From positions 62,001 through 126,000 of the forward strand of contig NZ_JARZAG010000001.1 in the NCBI RefSeq assembly GCF_029892155.1: DNA of 64,000 bases. Direction: 5' to 3'. Both the position numbers and the translations under genes were made by a program. Under the pieces are notes generated by a model that did no database searches, was not told the origin of the DNA, and was given only the letters and a program-made list of their open reading frames with translations. Shown piece by piece: positions 37,119 to 46,213 of the stretch (positions are counted from its first letter, which is position 1; each line of letters starts with the position of its first letter). The stretch is from Kitasatospora sp. GAS204B. GTDB lineage: Bacteria; Actinomycetota; Actinomycetes; Streptomycetales; Streptomycetaceae.

Positions 37119-38144
37119 TCAGCGCTGGGAGCCGGCGCCGACCGGGGTGGGCCGCTGCTCGGGCACGGTGCCCTGGCCCTGCCAGGAGGCCGGGATCTGC
37201 GGGAACTGGTAGGCCCAGCGGTGGTAGATCAGCCGGGTGACGGCGAAGCCGACGGCCAGGCAGAGCAGCCCGCCCACCGCGTCCATCCAGTAGTGGTTGG
37301 CGGTGGAGATGATCACCGACAGGGTGAACAGCGGGTAGATCAGCCCCAGGGCCCGTACCCACTTGCGCTCGGCCAGGAAGAAGACGGTCAGTCCGCACCA
37401 GGTCGACCAGCCGATGTGCATCGACGGCATCGCGGCGAACTGGTTGCTCACGCTGGCCCCCGCCCCCGAGGCCAGCGAGCCCCAGGTGTGGTGGACCTCG
37501 ACCGTGTCGATGAAGCCGAGCCCGGTCAGCCGCGGCGGGGCCAGTGGGAAGAAGTAGAAGCCGACCAGGGCGATGCCGGTGGTGATGAAGAGCACCGTGC
37601 GGCCGGCCGCGTAGCGGCCCGGATGGCTGCGGTAGAGCCAGATCAGCACACCGATGGTGATGATGAAGTGCAGCGTCGCGTAGTAGTAGTTCATCCCGAC
37701 GATCAACCAGCCGACCGAGTTGACGGCGTGGTTGATCGAGCGCTCGACGTTCACGCCGAAGAACTGCTCGCTGTGCCAGACCCACATCGCGTTCTTCTGG
37801 GCGACCGCCGCCTGTTCGGGCACCGCGTTGCGCACCAGCGAGTAGATCCAGTAACTGACGCCGATCAGTGCGAGCTCGAACCAGAGCCGCGGGCGGGCCG
37901 GACCGCGCCGCTGCGCCATGATCCGGCGCCGCAGCGAGTTGGTGGCGCGTACGGCCGTGCTGCCACCGGCTCCGTCCGTCGCCCGTTCGGCCGAACGGGC
38001 CGGGGCTTGGACGGAACCGCCGCTGGAGCGCCGGAGGGCGTCGTCGCCGTCCTGCGTCTGGATGTCGGTCGGTTCCCCCATGGGCGAGAAGTCTGCCAGA
38101 CGTTCCGTGGCCGTCCGATCATCCTCTGGTCGTGGATTCTTCAC
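37119..38144 (-). CDS. PAP2-superfamily membrane phosphatase (inositol phosphorylceramide synthase-like)
   Basis: A 341-residue protein with a 115-residue hydrophilic N-terminus and about six helices. The PAP2_3-type active site is split as FAAMPSMHIGWSTW (about 237) and STANHYWMDAVGG (His and Asp, about 285). These enzymes hydrolyse or transfer lipid phosphates at the outer face of the membrane. The GTG at 38144 is chosen because GGAGG lies seven bases before it; an internal ATG at 38081 lacks a ribosome site. It converges with glnE, 15 bases apart. Its neighbour on the other side is an XRE regulator gene, divergent. Confidence 0.85.
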   Translation of the reverse strand: MKNPRPEDDRTATERLADFSPMGEPTDIQTQDGDDALRRSSGGSVQAPARSAERATDGAGGSTAVRATNSLRRRIMAQRRGPARPRLWFELALIGVSYWIYSLVRNAVPEQAAVAQKNAMWVWHSEQFFGVNVERSINHAVNSVGWLIVGMNYYYATLHFIITIGVLIWLYRSHPGRYAAGRTVLFITTGIALVGFYFFPLAPPRLTGLGFIDTVEVHHTWGSLASGAGASVSNQFAAMPSMHIGWSTWCGLTVFFLAERKWVRALGLIYPLFTLSVIISTANHYWMDAVGGLLCLAVGFAVTRLIYHRWAYQFPQIPASWQGQGTVPEQRPTPVGAGSQR

Positions 38145-38518
38145 CGGCTGTCCTCCCTCAGTGCGAGGCGGCTGCCCCCGACCGGGGTGGGGGAGGCGGC
38201 ACAGTACGCGCGGGCACCGCGCGTCAGAGGGACACACATGCGTTCCATTGTTACCCGTTCGCAATACCCGGGGCGAGGCGGGGTCCCGATCGCTCCCAGG
38301 GGCCGCTGCTCCCGGGGCACCGAGCGGTCGACGCCCCTCCGAGGACGGGTCGGTGCCGGGTCGACGCCGGGCCGACGCCGGTCGAGGACGGCTCGAGTCA
38401 CGGCGCACGGCCGGCTCGCGCCGGAGCGCGTGGCGGGGTCGAGTCGGGCGGTCGCGCGCCGTTCAATCCGTCCGCGGTCTTGGACCGGCGTTGTCAATCC
38501 TGTAAACAATGGAGTCAA
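38145..38518. other. intergenic region between PAP2 and XRE-TPR genes
   Basis: 374 bases without a convincing gene. An ATG at 38238 with GAGGGA before it opens a basic, Arg/Ser-rich frame of no recognisable character and is not called. TTGTCAATCC then TGTAAACAAT at 38491-38510 is an AT-rich island with the dyad TTGT/ACAA just upstream of the XRE gene, probably its promoter or operator. Confidence 0.5.
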
Positions 38519-38566
38519 GTGAACGCGGTGCTGGGCAGCGCCCGGACGGTCGAGGCAAGGGCGGGC

Positions 38567-39940
38567 ATGGAATCGGGGCAGGACGGCACAGCGGAGATCG
38601 GCCGACGACTGCGCGACCTGCGCCGTGAGCGCGGGCTCAAGCAGAGCGATCTGGCCGGCGAGGGCATGTCGGTCAGTTACCTGTCGCTGCTGGAGTCCGG
38701 CAAACGTCCGGTCACCCCGGTCATCCTGCGCCGGCTGGCCGCCCGACTCGACTGCACGGTGGAGTACCTGCGCACCGGGCTGGCGAGTGACCAGGAGCTG
38801 GAGCGCCAGCAGCAGTTGCTGCTCCGGACCACGCGGGCCGAGCTGGCGCTGCGCGGCGGCGAGTTGGGCGCGGCGCTGGCGTCCTGCGATGCGGTGCTGG
38901 CCGAGGAGCCGCCGGCCGAGCCGGCCACCCGGCGCCGGGCCGAGACCGCCCGGGCCGCCGCCCTGGAGCGGTTGAACCGCCCGGCCGAGGCGCTGGCCGT
39001 GCTGCACGAGCTGTACCGCGACGAGCTGCCAGGGCCCGGCTCCGCCGAGTGGTTGCGGCTCGCGGTGGCGCTCTGCCGCTGCCACCTGGCGGCGGGCGAG
39101 CCGGCCCGCGCCGCGGAGCTCGGCCAGGGGGCGCTGGCCCGGCTGAACGCCGTGCTCGCCACGCCCACCGAGGACCATCTGGGCCTGGGCGTCGTGCTGA
39201 TCGAGGCGGAGCACCGCAGCGGCGCGCTGGCCGCGGCCAGGGAGCTGGCCGACCGGCTGCTGCCGCACGCCGAGCACACCGCCTCCCCGGCCACCCGCGC
39301 CGACGCCTTCCGGCAGGGCAGCCGCCGGGCCGAGCAGCGCGGCGAGACCGCGCTGGCGCTGACCCTGGCCGAGCGCGCCCTCGCGCTGCCCGCCGAGGAC
39401 GAGCTGGCTCGTCACCTCGGCCTGCTCAAGGCCGGCTACGGCTCGCTGCTGCTGGACGGCCCGGTGCCGGAGCCCGCGCTGGCCAAGCAGTACCTCGCGC
39501 CGGCCGGTGCGGAACTCGCCCGCTGTGGGCGCCCGCTGGACCGGGCCGGCTGCGAACTAGGCCTGGCCCGAGCCGAGCTGATGCTCGGTCAGTACGAGGA
39601 CGGGGCCGCCCACGCCGAGCGCGCGCTGGAGCTGGTGGGGCGCGAGTACAGCGGGCTCGGCGTCTGGGCCTGGCTGCAGTTGGGCGAGGCCCGCCGGTTG
39701 CAGGGCCGGGAGCAGGAGGCCGCCGAGGCGCTGCACACGGTGGAACGGCTGCTCGGCGAGGCCGAGCTGCGACTGGCGGCGGGGCGGGAGCGGGCCGAGG
39801 CCTGGCGGGCGCTGGGGGACCAGTGGCTCGACCACGGCTGCCCGGAGCCGGCGATGAACGCCTACCGTCAGGGGCTCGCGGCGGCCGGCCTGTCGGGTGC
39901 GGCCCCGCTGCGCGCGGTGCTGCGGCCGGCCGGGCTGTGA
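38567..39940 (+). CDS. XRE-family regulator with C-terminal TPR domain
   Basis: A 457-residue protein. The HTH reads IGRRLRDLRRERGLKQSDLAGEGMSVSYLSLLESGKRPVTP (about residues 9-50), an intact Xre domain. The rest (about 75-450) is helical, with repeated ALALAERALAL-type pairs and YEDGAAHAERALELVGREY, consistent with a TPR superhelix that would bind a peptide or protein signal. Start choice: ATG at 38567 with an AGGCAAGGG-rich leader; GTG codons at 38519 and 38528 are in frame and possible. A paralogue lacking the HTH follows 161 bases downstream. Confidence 0.85.
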   Translation: MESGQDGTAEIGRRLRDLRRERGLKQSDLAGEGMSVSYLSLLESGKRPVTPVILRRLAARLDCTVEYLRTGLASDQELERQQQLLLRTTRAELALRGGELGAALASCDAVLAEEPPAEPATRRRAETARAAALERLNRPAEALAVLHELYRDELPGPGSAEWLRLAVALCRCHLAAGEPARAAELGQGALARLNAVLATPTEDHLGLGVVLIEAEHRSGALAAARELADRLLPHAEHTASPATRADAFRQGSRRAEQRGETALALTLAERALALPAEDELARHLGLLKAGYGSLLLDGPVPEPALAKQYLAPAGAELARCGRPLDRAGCELGLARAELMLGQYEDGAAHAERALELVGREYSGLGVWAWLQLGEARRLQGREQEAAEALHTVERLLGEAELRLAAGRERAEAWRALGDQWLDHGCPEPAMNAYRQGLAAAGLSGAAPLRAVLRPAGL

Positions 39941-40101
39941 CCCCGACCTGCCGCACCGCTCCGGTCGGTGGACCGGCGGGATTGGTCGGGCAGTCGGCGG
40001 GTAGCCTGACCCGGAGCCGTTGACCCCGGTCAGCCGATCAGGAGCGCGAACCCGGCACGCTCCCGTCACGGCCCGGCCGACCACAGAGGGGGAGCAGCCC
40101 G

Positions 40102-41223
40102 GTGACGCTTCGGTTGGAGACGGCCTTCGCCGAACTGGCCCTGCGCAACGGCGGCGACGCCGAGGCGCTGGCGGTCTTCGGCCGGGTGCTGGCCGCCGAC
40201 CCGCCGCCGGACCGGCACACCGCCCGCCGGGCCCGGCGCGGCCGGGCCTGGGCGCTGGAGAAGCTGGGTCGGCTGGAGGAGGCGATCGAGGCCTATCGCG
40301 CGCTGCTGGCCGAGCCCGACACCGAGTTCGGCACCGCCGACTGGGCGCTGCTCGCGGTGGCCCTGTGTCGCTGCTACCGGGACGTCGGCGATCAGGCGAT
40401 GAGCGTGGACTTCGGCGAGCGGGCGATGGCCGAGCTGCACGAGCGCCGGCTGCCGCCACTGGACGAGCACCTGCAGCTCGGCTCGACGCTGATGGGCTGC
40501 TACGTCACGCGCGGCGATCTGACCTCGGCCAAGCTGTTGGCCGAGCGGCTGCTGCCGCTGGCCCGGAGCACCGGCTCCCGGGTGGCGCTCGGCGCGGTGG
40601 AATGGAACGCCTCGCTGATCGCCCGGGAGCAGGGCCGCCTCGACGAGGCGCTGGAACTGGCCGAGCGGGCACTGGCGTTGATGGCGGAGGCGGACAACGC
40701 CCGGCATCAGGGCATGCTGCGGTGCAATCTGGCGCTGGTGCTGATCGCCAGGGGCGAGCCGGCCCGGGCGCTGAACCTGCTGGTCGCCGCCTACCGGATC
40801 GTGCGGGAGAACGCCACCATCGGTGAAGTCGTCTTCTGCGTCACGCTGCTGGCCGAGGCACTGGTCCAACTCGGTGATCCGGCCGAGGCCTTGGCCTGGG
40901 CCCGGCGAGGAGTCGGGCTGCTCGACGAGATCGGTGATCAGCTGTGGCGGGAGCGGGCGGCGCTCGCGCTGGCGCTCGGGCGGGCCCACCTGGTGGCCGG
41001 CGAGGATGCCCTGGGGGAAGCCGAACTGCACCGCTGCGGGCAGCTGTTGGTCCAGGCCGGTGGGCACCGCGAGATCGCGCTGATCTGGCGCAGGCTCGGC
41101 GACTGCTGGGCGGAGCGGCGGCAGCCGGGACCGGCGATGTCGGCCTACCAGTCTGCGCTCACCATCCTGGGGATGCCGGCCGGCCCGGCGATCGTCCAGA
41201 ACCGGCGGCGGGCACTCTCCTGA
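40102..41223 (+). CDS. TPR protein, HTH-less paralogue of the upstream XRE regulator
   Basis: A 373-residue helical-repeat protein that aligns with the TPR half of the preceding regulator from its first residues: FAELALRNGGDAEALAVFGRVLAADPP mirrors RAELALRGGELGAALASCDAVLAEEPP, and ALLAVALCRCYRDVGDQA mirrors LRLAVALCRCHLAAGEPA. No HTH is coded upstream; a GTG with AGGGGGAG at proper distance gives a convincing native start, so this looks like a settled short form and not an accident of truncation. It could titrate the signal or heterodimerise with the regulator. Confidence 0.82.
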   Translation: MTLRLETAFAELALRNGGDAEALAVFGRVLAADPPPDRHTARRARRGRAWALEKLGRLEEAIEAYRALLAEPDTEFGTADWALLAVALCRCYRDVGDQAMSVDFGERAMAELHERRLPPLDEHLQLGSTLMGCYVTRGDLTSAKLLAERLLPLARSTGSRVALGAVEWNASLIAREQGRLDEALELAERALALMAEADNARHQGMLRCNLALVLIARGEPARALNLLVAAYRIVRENATIGEVVFCVTLLAEALVQLGDPAEALAWARRGVGLLDEIGDQLWRERAALALALGRAHLVAGEDALGEAELHRCGQLLVQAGGHREIALIWRRLGDCWAERRQPGPAMSAYQSALTILGMPAGPAIVQNRRRALS

Positions 41224-41255
41224 TGGACCGTCAATCATGGTCGGACGGCCTGGTG

Positions 41256-42158
41256 TCAGGCGGCCGCCGACCAGCCGGTGAACCTGCGCAGTTCGGCGAC
41301 CAGCCGGGTGAGCAGTAGTTCGGGGGAGCGGCTGCCCCAGGCCAGCGCCAGGTGCGAGGGGGCGGCGTCGCGCACGGGTAGCCAGTGCACGCCGGGCGCG
41401 GTCGGCGCCCAGCGGCTCAGCGGCTCGGATGCCAGCAGGACGCCCCGGCCGCGGGCCACGGCCAGCAGGCAGTCCTCGACCTTCCCCCAGCTCTCCGGTG
41501 CGGCTCGGCCGCCGCGGACCTCGGCGCCGTCGAAGCCGTCCGGTACCAGCACCGCCTCCTCGGCCAGGTCGGCCAGGCAGACCGAGGCCCGGTCGGCCAG
41601 CCGGTGGCCCCGGCGCACCGCCACCGCCCGCCGGTCGGTGCGCAGTCGGGCCAGTCGCAGAGCTCCGGAACCGGCCGGCAGCCAGAGGAAGGCGGCGTCC
41701 GCCCCGTCGGCCCGCAACAGGGCCAGCTCCTCGGCCGGGCCCGGCACGGTGACCAGGTCGATGGCGAGCCCGGGGATCGCCTCCTCCATCGCGGCCGCCG
41801 CCTCCAGCGCGAACGGCGCGGTGGCGTACGGGCAGCAGGCCAGCCGCAGCGGCCGGCCCGGGCCCAGCGGTTCGGCCCGGGAGCGCAGTCGCGCGGTCAG
41901 GCTGTCCAGCTCGCCGACCACGCTGCGGGCGCCCGCGGCCAGCTCGGCACCGGCCGGGGTCAGGCTGACGCCCCGTGAGGTGCGCACCAGCAGTTCGGTG
42001 CCGAGGGTGCGTTCGAGCTGCTGGATCTGGACCGAGACGGCCTGCTGGGCCAGGTGCAGGCGCGCGGCCGCCCTGGTGATGTTCAACTCCTGGGCCACCA
42101 TCAGGAAGGACCGCAGGTGGCGTAACTCCACGCCGCATGTCGCGCTGTCCGTTGCCAT
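41256..42158 (-). CDS. LysR-family transcriptional regulator
   Basis: A 300-residue LTTR. The HTH is LRHLRSFLMVAQELNITRAAARLHLAQQAVSVQIQQLERTLGTELLVRTSRGVSLTPAG (about 11-68), and a periplasmic-binding-like effector domain follows (90-290). It converges with the TPR gene. A sigma-70-like promoter is seen upstream (42194-42222). LysR proteins usually control a divergent neighbour, but here the gene beyond the promoter is an SDR gene on the same strand, so the target is not obvious. Confidence 0.92.
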   Translation of the reverse strand: MATDSATCGVELRHLRSFLMVAQELNITRAAARLHLAQQAVSVQIQQLERTLGTELLVRTSRGVSLTPAGAELAAGARSVVGELDSLTARLRSRAEPLGPGRPLRLACCPYATAPFALEAAAAMEEAIPGLAIDLVTVPGPAEELALLRADGADAAFLWLPAGSGALRLARLRTDRRAVAVRRGHRLADRASVCLADLAEEAVLVPDGFDGAEVRGGRAAPESWGKVEDCLLAVARGRGVLLASEPLSRWAPTAPGVHWLPVRDAAPSHLALAWGSRSPELLLTRLVAELRRFTGWSAAA

Positions 42159-42193
42159 CCCGCCCCCTGTAGCCCGGTCTCGACCCGATGCCG

Positions 42194-42222
42194 ATCAAAC
42201 ACGGGATGTAAAATATCGTCAA
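42194..42222 (-). promoter_or_regulatory. promoter of the LysR gene
   Basis: On the minus strand TTGACG (42217-42222) and TTTGAT (42194-42199) are separated by 17 bases, a near-consensus vegetative promoter in a locally AT-rich patch, 36 bases from the start codon. Confidence 0.65.
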
Positions 42223-42330
42223 GTTGTAGGTAAAGGTAGTGGCCGTGCTCGAGGTTGACGCACCGTCGGCTGCGTGCGTGGGGTCGGCTCGGGGGGAGGG
42301 GGTCGACCGCCGCCGTAGTGCCGGCGGGGC

Positions 42331-43074
42331 TCAGCCACGTCCGATGTAGGGCATGGCGGTGGCCAGCACGGTGGCGAACTGGATGTTGGCCTCCAGCGGC
42401 AGCTCGGCCATGTGACGCACGGTGCGGGCCACCTCCGCCACGTCCATGGTCGGCTCGGGTGCGATCCGCCCGTCGGCCTGGCGCACGCCCACGCTCATCG
42501 CGGCGGTCATGTCGGTGGCGGCGTTGCCGATGTCGATCTGGCCGCAGGCGATCCGGTACGGCCGCCCGTCCAGCGAGAGCGACTTGGTCAGGCCGGTGAC
42601 CGCGTGCTTGGTCGCGGTGTAGGCGATGCTCTGCGGGCGCGGCACGTGCGCCGAGATCGAGCCGTTGTTGATGATCCGCCCGCCCTGCGGCCGCTGCTGC
42701 TTCAACTGCCGGAAGGCGGCCTGGGCGCAGAGGAAGGCGCCGGTCAGGTTGAGGTCCACCACCGCGCGCCAGTCCTGGTAGGAGAGGTCCTCCAGCGGGG
42801 TCTGCGGGCCGAAGGTGCCGGCGTTGTTGAAGAGCAGGTCGAGTCGCCCGAACCGCTCGACCGTCTCGGCGAAGAGCGCGTCCACCGCGACCGGGTCGGT
42901 CACGTCGGTCGGGATGACGGCGGCCGGGGTGCCGCTGAGCGCGGCGGTCTCGTGCAGCGGCTCGGCCCGGCGCCCGGCCAGCGCGAGCTGCCAGCCGGCC
43001 GCGGCGAGTTCCAGCGCGACGGCCCGGCCCACCCCGGTGCCGGCCCCGGTGACAACGGCGATCTGCTGCGGCAT
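42331..43074 (-). CDS. short-chain dehydrogenase/reductase
   Basis: A 247-residue classical SDR. The NADP/NAD loop is [21 protein letters not shown] is present in [10 protein letters not shown]; the catalytic Ser-Tyr-Lys lie in [23 protein letters not shown]. The Arg in AGRRAEPL after strand 2 suggests NADP preference. AGGGAG precedes the ATG at 43074. It diverges from the ROK gene, whose operator candidate at 43200-43216 lies between, so the ROK protein may control it. Substrate unknown. Confidence 0.9.
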   Translation of the reverse strand: MPQQIAVVTGAGTGVGRAVALELAAAGWQLALAGRRAEPLHETAALSGTPAAVIPTDVTDPVAVDALFAETVERFGRLDLLFNNAGTFGPQTPLEDLSYQDWRAVVDLNLTGAFLCAQAAFRQLKQQRPQGGRIINNGSISAHVPRPQSIAYTATKHAVTGLTKSLSLDGRPYRIACGQIDIGNAATDMTAAMSVGVRQADGRIAPEPTMDVAEVARTVRHMAELPLEANIQFATVLATAMPYIGRG

Positions 43075-43199
43075 CTGGTGCTCCCTGGACTGGTGGTGTG
43101 CCGATGATGACCGACCGCCGCGCCCGCTGTCATTGGTAGGAGCGCACCGAAGAGCAGTGTCGGGTGGATCGGGGGCTTGGCAGGAGTGCCGGAGACAAT

Positions 43200-43216
43200 T
43201 AAATTTCCGAAATTTA
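43200..43216. promoter_or_regulatory. AT-rich palindrome upstream of the ROK gene
   Basis: TAAATTT-CCG-AAATTTA is a perfect seven-base dyad in a GC-rich setting, 46 bases before the ROK start and 126 before the SDR start. ROK repressors bind AT-rich dyads of this kind, so an autoregulatory operator is likely. Confidence 0.6.
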
Positions 43217-43261
43217 GTAGACCTCGGGAAACGATAGGGTGCCCGGAAGGAGGCGATCACC

Positions 43262-44524
43262 GTGATCAACCGCAGCGACCAGCCCCAAGGGCTGATCACC
43301 CCCGGCCAGCGCGCCGAGTACATGCGGCAGGGCAACGCCTCCGCGGTGCTGCGCGCCGTCCTCGCCTACGGCCCCGTCTCCCGGGCCGAGATCGCCCGGC
43401 ACACGGGGCTCTCCGCGCCCAGCGTCACCAAGCTCACCAGCACCCTGATCGAGGCCGGGCTGCTCGGCGAGCTCGCCCCGATGGAGCCCACCCAGGGCCG
43501 CCCCCGAGTGCCGCTTCGGGTCGACCCCGAGCGCACCGTCGCGCTGGGCGTGCACTTCGGCCTGCTGCGCACCACCTTCGGGCTGGTCGGACTGGACGGG
43601 CGGGTGCTGGTCGAGCGCGAGCTGGCGCACGGCGGAGCCGAGGAGCTGACGCCGGCTCGGCTCGCCGCGCGGGCCGCCGAGGGGGTGCGGACCTTCCTGG
43701 ACGAGAAGCTGGCCGGGCGCCGCCTGGTCGGCACCGGTGTCAGCGTCGGCGGCTGGGTGGACGGCGCCCGCGGCGTGGTGGTCGAGCACGGGCCGCTCGG
43801 CTGGCGGAACGTGGACCTGCTGGCCGAGCTGACCGGCAAGCTGCCGGGCCCGCTGGTGCTGGAGCAGACGGTGCGCGCCATCGCCCGGGCCGAGCTGTGG
43901 TTCGGCGCCGGGCGCGAGGTGGACGACTTCGCGCTGGTCTTCATCGGCAACGTGCTGGGCGCGGCCATCGTGGTGGACCGCACGGTGCACCGCGGCCCCG
44001 GCGCGGCGGCCGGCGGCATCGAGCACCTGCCGGTCACCGACGACCCGGCGGTGCGCTGCCCGCGCTGCCGGACCGGCTGCCTGAGCGTGGCGGCCGGCGA
44101 TCTCGCGCTGGTCGCCGAGGCCCGAGCGGCCGGCCTGCTGGACTCCGCGCCGAGCGGCCCGGCCGGCGGCTCGCTGGACCTGGAGCGCCTGGTGGCCGCG
44201 GCCCGCCCGGCCGGCTCCGGCAGCGGGGACGAGCGGGCCCAGCGACTGCTGCGCCGTCGGGCCCGCCGGGCCGGGCGGGCGGTGGCCACCCTGGTCGACC
44301 TGCTGAACCCGAGCCGGGTGGTGCTGGCCGGCGGCATCCTGGTGGCCGAGGAGTACCTGGACGACCTGCGGGCCGAGGTCGCCGAGCGCAGCCATCGCGG
44401 CGCCGCGGTGGCCGAGGACATCGTGCCCGCCGTGTTCGGCGCCCGCACCCTGGTCCGGTCCTCGGCGGTGCCGGTGCTGGAGCGCGTCATCACCGAACCG
44501 TTCACCGCCCTGGGGCTGTTGTGA
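43262..44524 (+). CDS. ROK-family transcriptional regulator
   Basis: A 420-residue ROK repressor with an N-terminal MarR-like winged helix ([32 protein letters not shown]) and a sugar-kinase-like body. The zinc cluster is partly kept as [10 protein letters not shown] (about residues 262-271), preceded by GGIEHL. The kinase catalytic Asp is not evident, so it is probably a sugar-sensing repressor and not a kinase. The GTG at 43262 is well placed after AAGGAGG. Its stop overlaps the GTG of a short open frame. No sugar transporter is next to it. Confidence 0.92.
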   Translation: MINRSDQPQGLITPGQRAEYMRQGNASAVLRAVLAYGPVSRAEIARHTGLSAPSVTKLTSTLIEAGLLGELAPMEPTQGRPRVPLRVDPERTVALGVHFGLLRTTFGLVGLDGRVLVERELAHGGAEELTPARLAARAAEGVRTFLDEKLAGRRLVGTGVSVGGWVDGARGVVVEHGPLGWRNVDLLAELTGKLPGPLVLEQTVRAIARAELWFGAGREVDDFALVFIGNVLGAAIVVDRTVHRGPGAAAGGIEHLPVTDDPAVRCPRCRTGCLSVAAGDLALVAEARAAGLLDSAPSGPAGGSLDLERLVAAARPAGSGSGDERAQRLLRRRARRAGRAVATLVDLLNPSRVVLAGGILVAEEYLDDLRAEVAERSHRGAAVAEDIVPAVFGARTLVRSSAVPVLERVITEPFTALGLL

Positions 44525-44604
44525 CCACGACCGTCGCACCGGATGCCACCCGCACGCGGGACGCCGAGCCCGAACCTGGCCACCGCACGCTGCGGACGCT
44601 CTGA
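44521..44604 (+). CDS. short coupled open frame (27 codons), possible truncated gene start
   Basis: GTG overlaps the ROK stop (GTGA arrangement) and opens a frame starting [14 protein letters not shown] and ending at TGA after GHRTLRTL. The overlap is what one expects for the next gene of an operon, and the sequence resembles an N-terminal leader that would precede a catalytic or membrane domain. It may be the remnant of a lost ROK-regulated gene, or a chance overlap. Confidence 0.3.
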   Translation: MTTTVAPDATRTRDAEPEPGHRTLRTL

Positions 44605-44650
44605 CGCGGAACCGTGGCGGTGGCCGGTTCGTGGTCCGCGGCGGGGTGGT

Positions 44651-44690
44651 CGACCGGCGGATCGGCCCGCCGATCGGCGGGGGCCGGTCG
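44651..44690 (+). terminator. nested hairpin after the ROK unit
   Basis: An outer eight-base stem (44651-44658 with 44683-44690) surrounds a 16-base perfect palindrome (44666-44681). It lies in the 338-base gap between the ROK and esterase genes. The rest of that gap shows no gene; TAGGAT near 44771 could be a -10 for the esterase. Confidence 0.5.
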
Positions 44691-44862
44691 GCTGGAATGT
44701 CGCCGAACGGGTGCCAGATGTTGGTTGGTGGGCCGTCAGGTCGCAACCACGGCTGGTCCTGGCCACGTCATAGGATCGACTTCACCGCGCGCCGACTCCA
44801 CCCGGGTCGACGCCGCCCGGAGCCGTCGTCCGGGCGCCACCCTTCCCTCGGAAAGTTCCGCC

Positions 44863-45936
44863 GTGCAGCCGCCGTTCGTCCGTCCACGTGCCGTCCTGTC
44901 CTCCGCCGCCGTCCTCGCTCTGGCGGTCGCGCTCTCCGCGTGCGGCGGGAGCGGTGGCGACAAGCCGACGGCCCATGCCGCGCCGGTCGCCGCCGCTTCG
45001 CCCGGCGCCCCGTCCGGTGCATCGGGCGGCGCTTCGGGCGGCGCGGCCCCGGGCGGTGCGCCGTCGGCGAGCGCGACGCCGGCCGCGGACTCGGCCAAGG
45101 TGCAGTTCCCCACCGGCCCCGCGACCCAGCTGACCAAGGCCCGGGACACCGCCGCCGGGCCGATCATGATGACCACGCTGGCCGGCAAGAAGTCCGGCGT
45201 CACGGCCAAGGTCTGGATCTGGCTCCCCCCGGAGTACAACGACCCCAAGTACGCCAACGACGGCTTCCCGGTGCTCACCCTCTACGCGGGCGGCCAGAGC
45301 AACGGCTACAACACCTGGACCGACGACCAGTTGCCGATCCAGGTGGCGGACGAGGACCTGGTCAAGCAGGGCAAGGCGCACCCGTTCATCATGGTGATGC
45401 CGGTGCAGAACCTGGTCGCCGACGAGAAGCAGACCCTGGACTGCAGCGACATCCCCGGCCAGCCGAAGATGGGGACCTGGATGTCCCAGGACGTCCCCGA
45501 CTTCGTGCGCGCCAACTTCCGCACCCTGAAGAGCCGTGACGGCTGGGGCCTGATGGGTGCCTCCACCGGCGCCTTCTGCAGCGCCAAGATGGCGATGCAG
45601 CACCCGGACCTCTACAAGGCCGCGGTGCCGATCGACGGGTACTTCAACCCGGACTCCGAGTTCTGGAAGGGCCACGAGGCGGACCGGCTGGCGAACAGCC
45701 CCGACGTGCTGGTCAGCCAGAGCAAGGCCGACGTGCGGATGCTGGCCACGGCCGGCGGGGCGACGCCGGAGGAGGTCAAGCTGGTCAAGGACTGGGTGGC
45801 GAAGGCGGCACCGCCCACCAAGATCGACTATTACGAGCAGCCGGGCGGCAAGCACCTCACCTCGCACTTCAAGAAGATGATCCCGGACACGCTGCAGTGG
45901 CTGACCCAGAACATGGCGGGGCCGACGCCGGCCTGA
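44863..45936 (+). CDS. lipoprotein esterase (esterase D/antigen 85-like alpha/beta hydrolase)
   Basis: A 357-residue exported hydrolase. A signal peptide ends in the lipobox LSAC with Cys27, followed by a Gly/Ala/Ser linker (28-75). The hydrolase domain begins near residue 95; the nucleophile elbow is GASTG in WGLMGASTGAFCSAKMA, and the late His is in PGGKHLTSHF. It is tethered at the outer membrane face, where it could deacylate or transfer acyl groups. The GTG at 44863 directly precedes the signal peptide. A 12-bp stem terminator follows. Confidence 0.85.
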   Translation: MQPPFVRPRAVLSSAAVLALAVALSACGGSGGDKPTAHAAPVAAASPGAPSGASGGASGGAAPGGAPSASATPAADSAKVQFPTGPATQLTKARDTAAGPIMMTTLAGKKSGVTAKVWIWLPPEYNDPKYANDGFPVLTLYAGGQSNGYNTWTDDQLPIQVADEDLVKQGKAHPFIMVMPVQNLVADEKQTLDCSDIPGQPKMGTWMSQDVPDFVRANFRTLKSRDGWGLMGASTGAFCSAKMAMQHPDLYKAAVPIDGYFNPDSEFWKGHEADRLANSPDVLVSQSKADVRMLATAGGATPEEVKLVKDWVAKAAPPTKIDYYEQPGGKHLTSHFKKMIPDTLQWLTQNMAGPTPA

Positions 45937-45952
45937 TCCCCCCGGCCGACCG

Positions 45953-45989
45953 AACGGGCGGTGCTGACGATTCGTCGGCACCGCCCGTT
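45953..45989 (+). terminator. terminator after the lipoprotein esterase
   Basis: A perfect 12-bp stem (45953-45964 with 45978-45989) starts 16 bases after the stop codon and ends in TTG. Confidence 0.8.
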
Positions 45990-46213
45990 GCCGTGTCCGC
46001 GCAGCCGTCTCCCGGTCCGCACCCCGATCACCTTCCGCACCCCGCTTCTTCCCTCCCCACCCCCGCTGACCTGCGCAGCAATCCGCCATTGATTCACTTC
46101 CGATCGACTGTGGCCACCCTGGAGCACACCATCGCGCCGCTCGCCCACTCACCCGCCGCGGGCAGCGCCGACTGGTCCCGATCCCCCGCCATGACAGTCC
46201 TGAAGAGAGTGCC

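Noticed and set aside
38238..38522. ATG with GAGGGA before it, opening about 95 basic residues
   Set aside because: No recognisable sequence character, and it runs through the probable promoter of the XRE gene.
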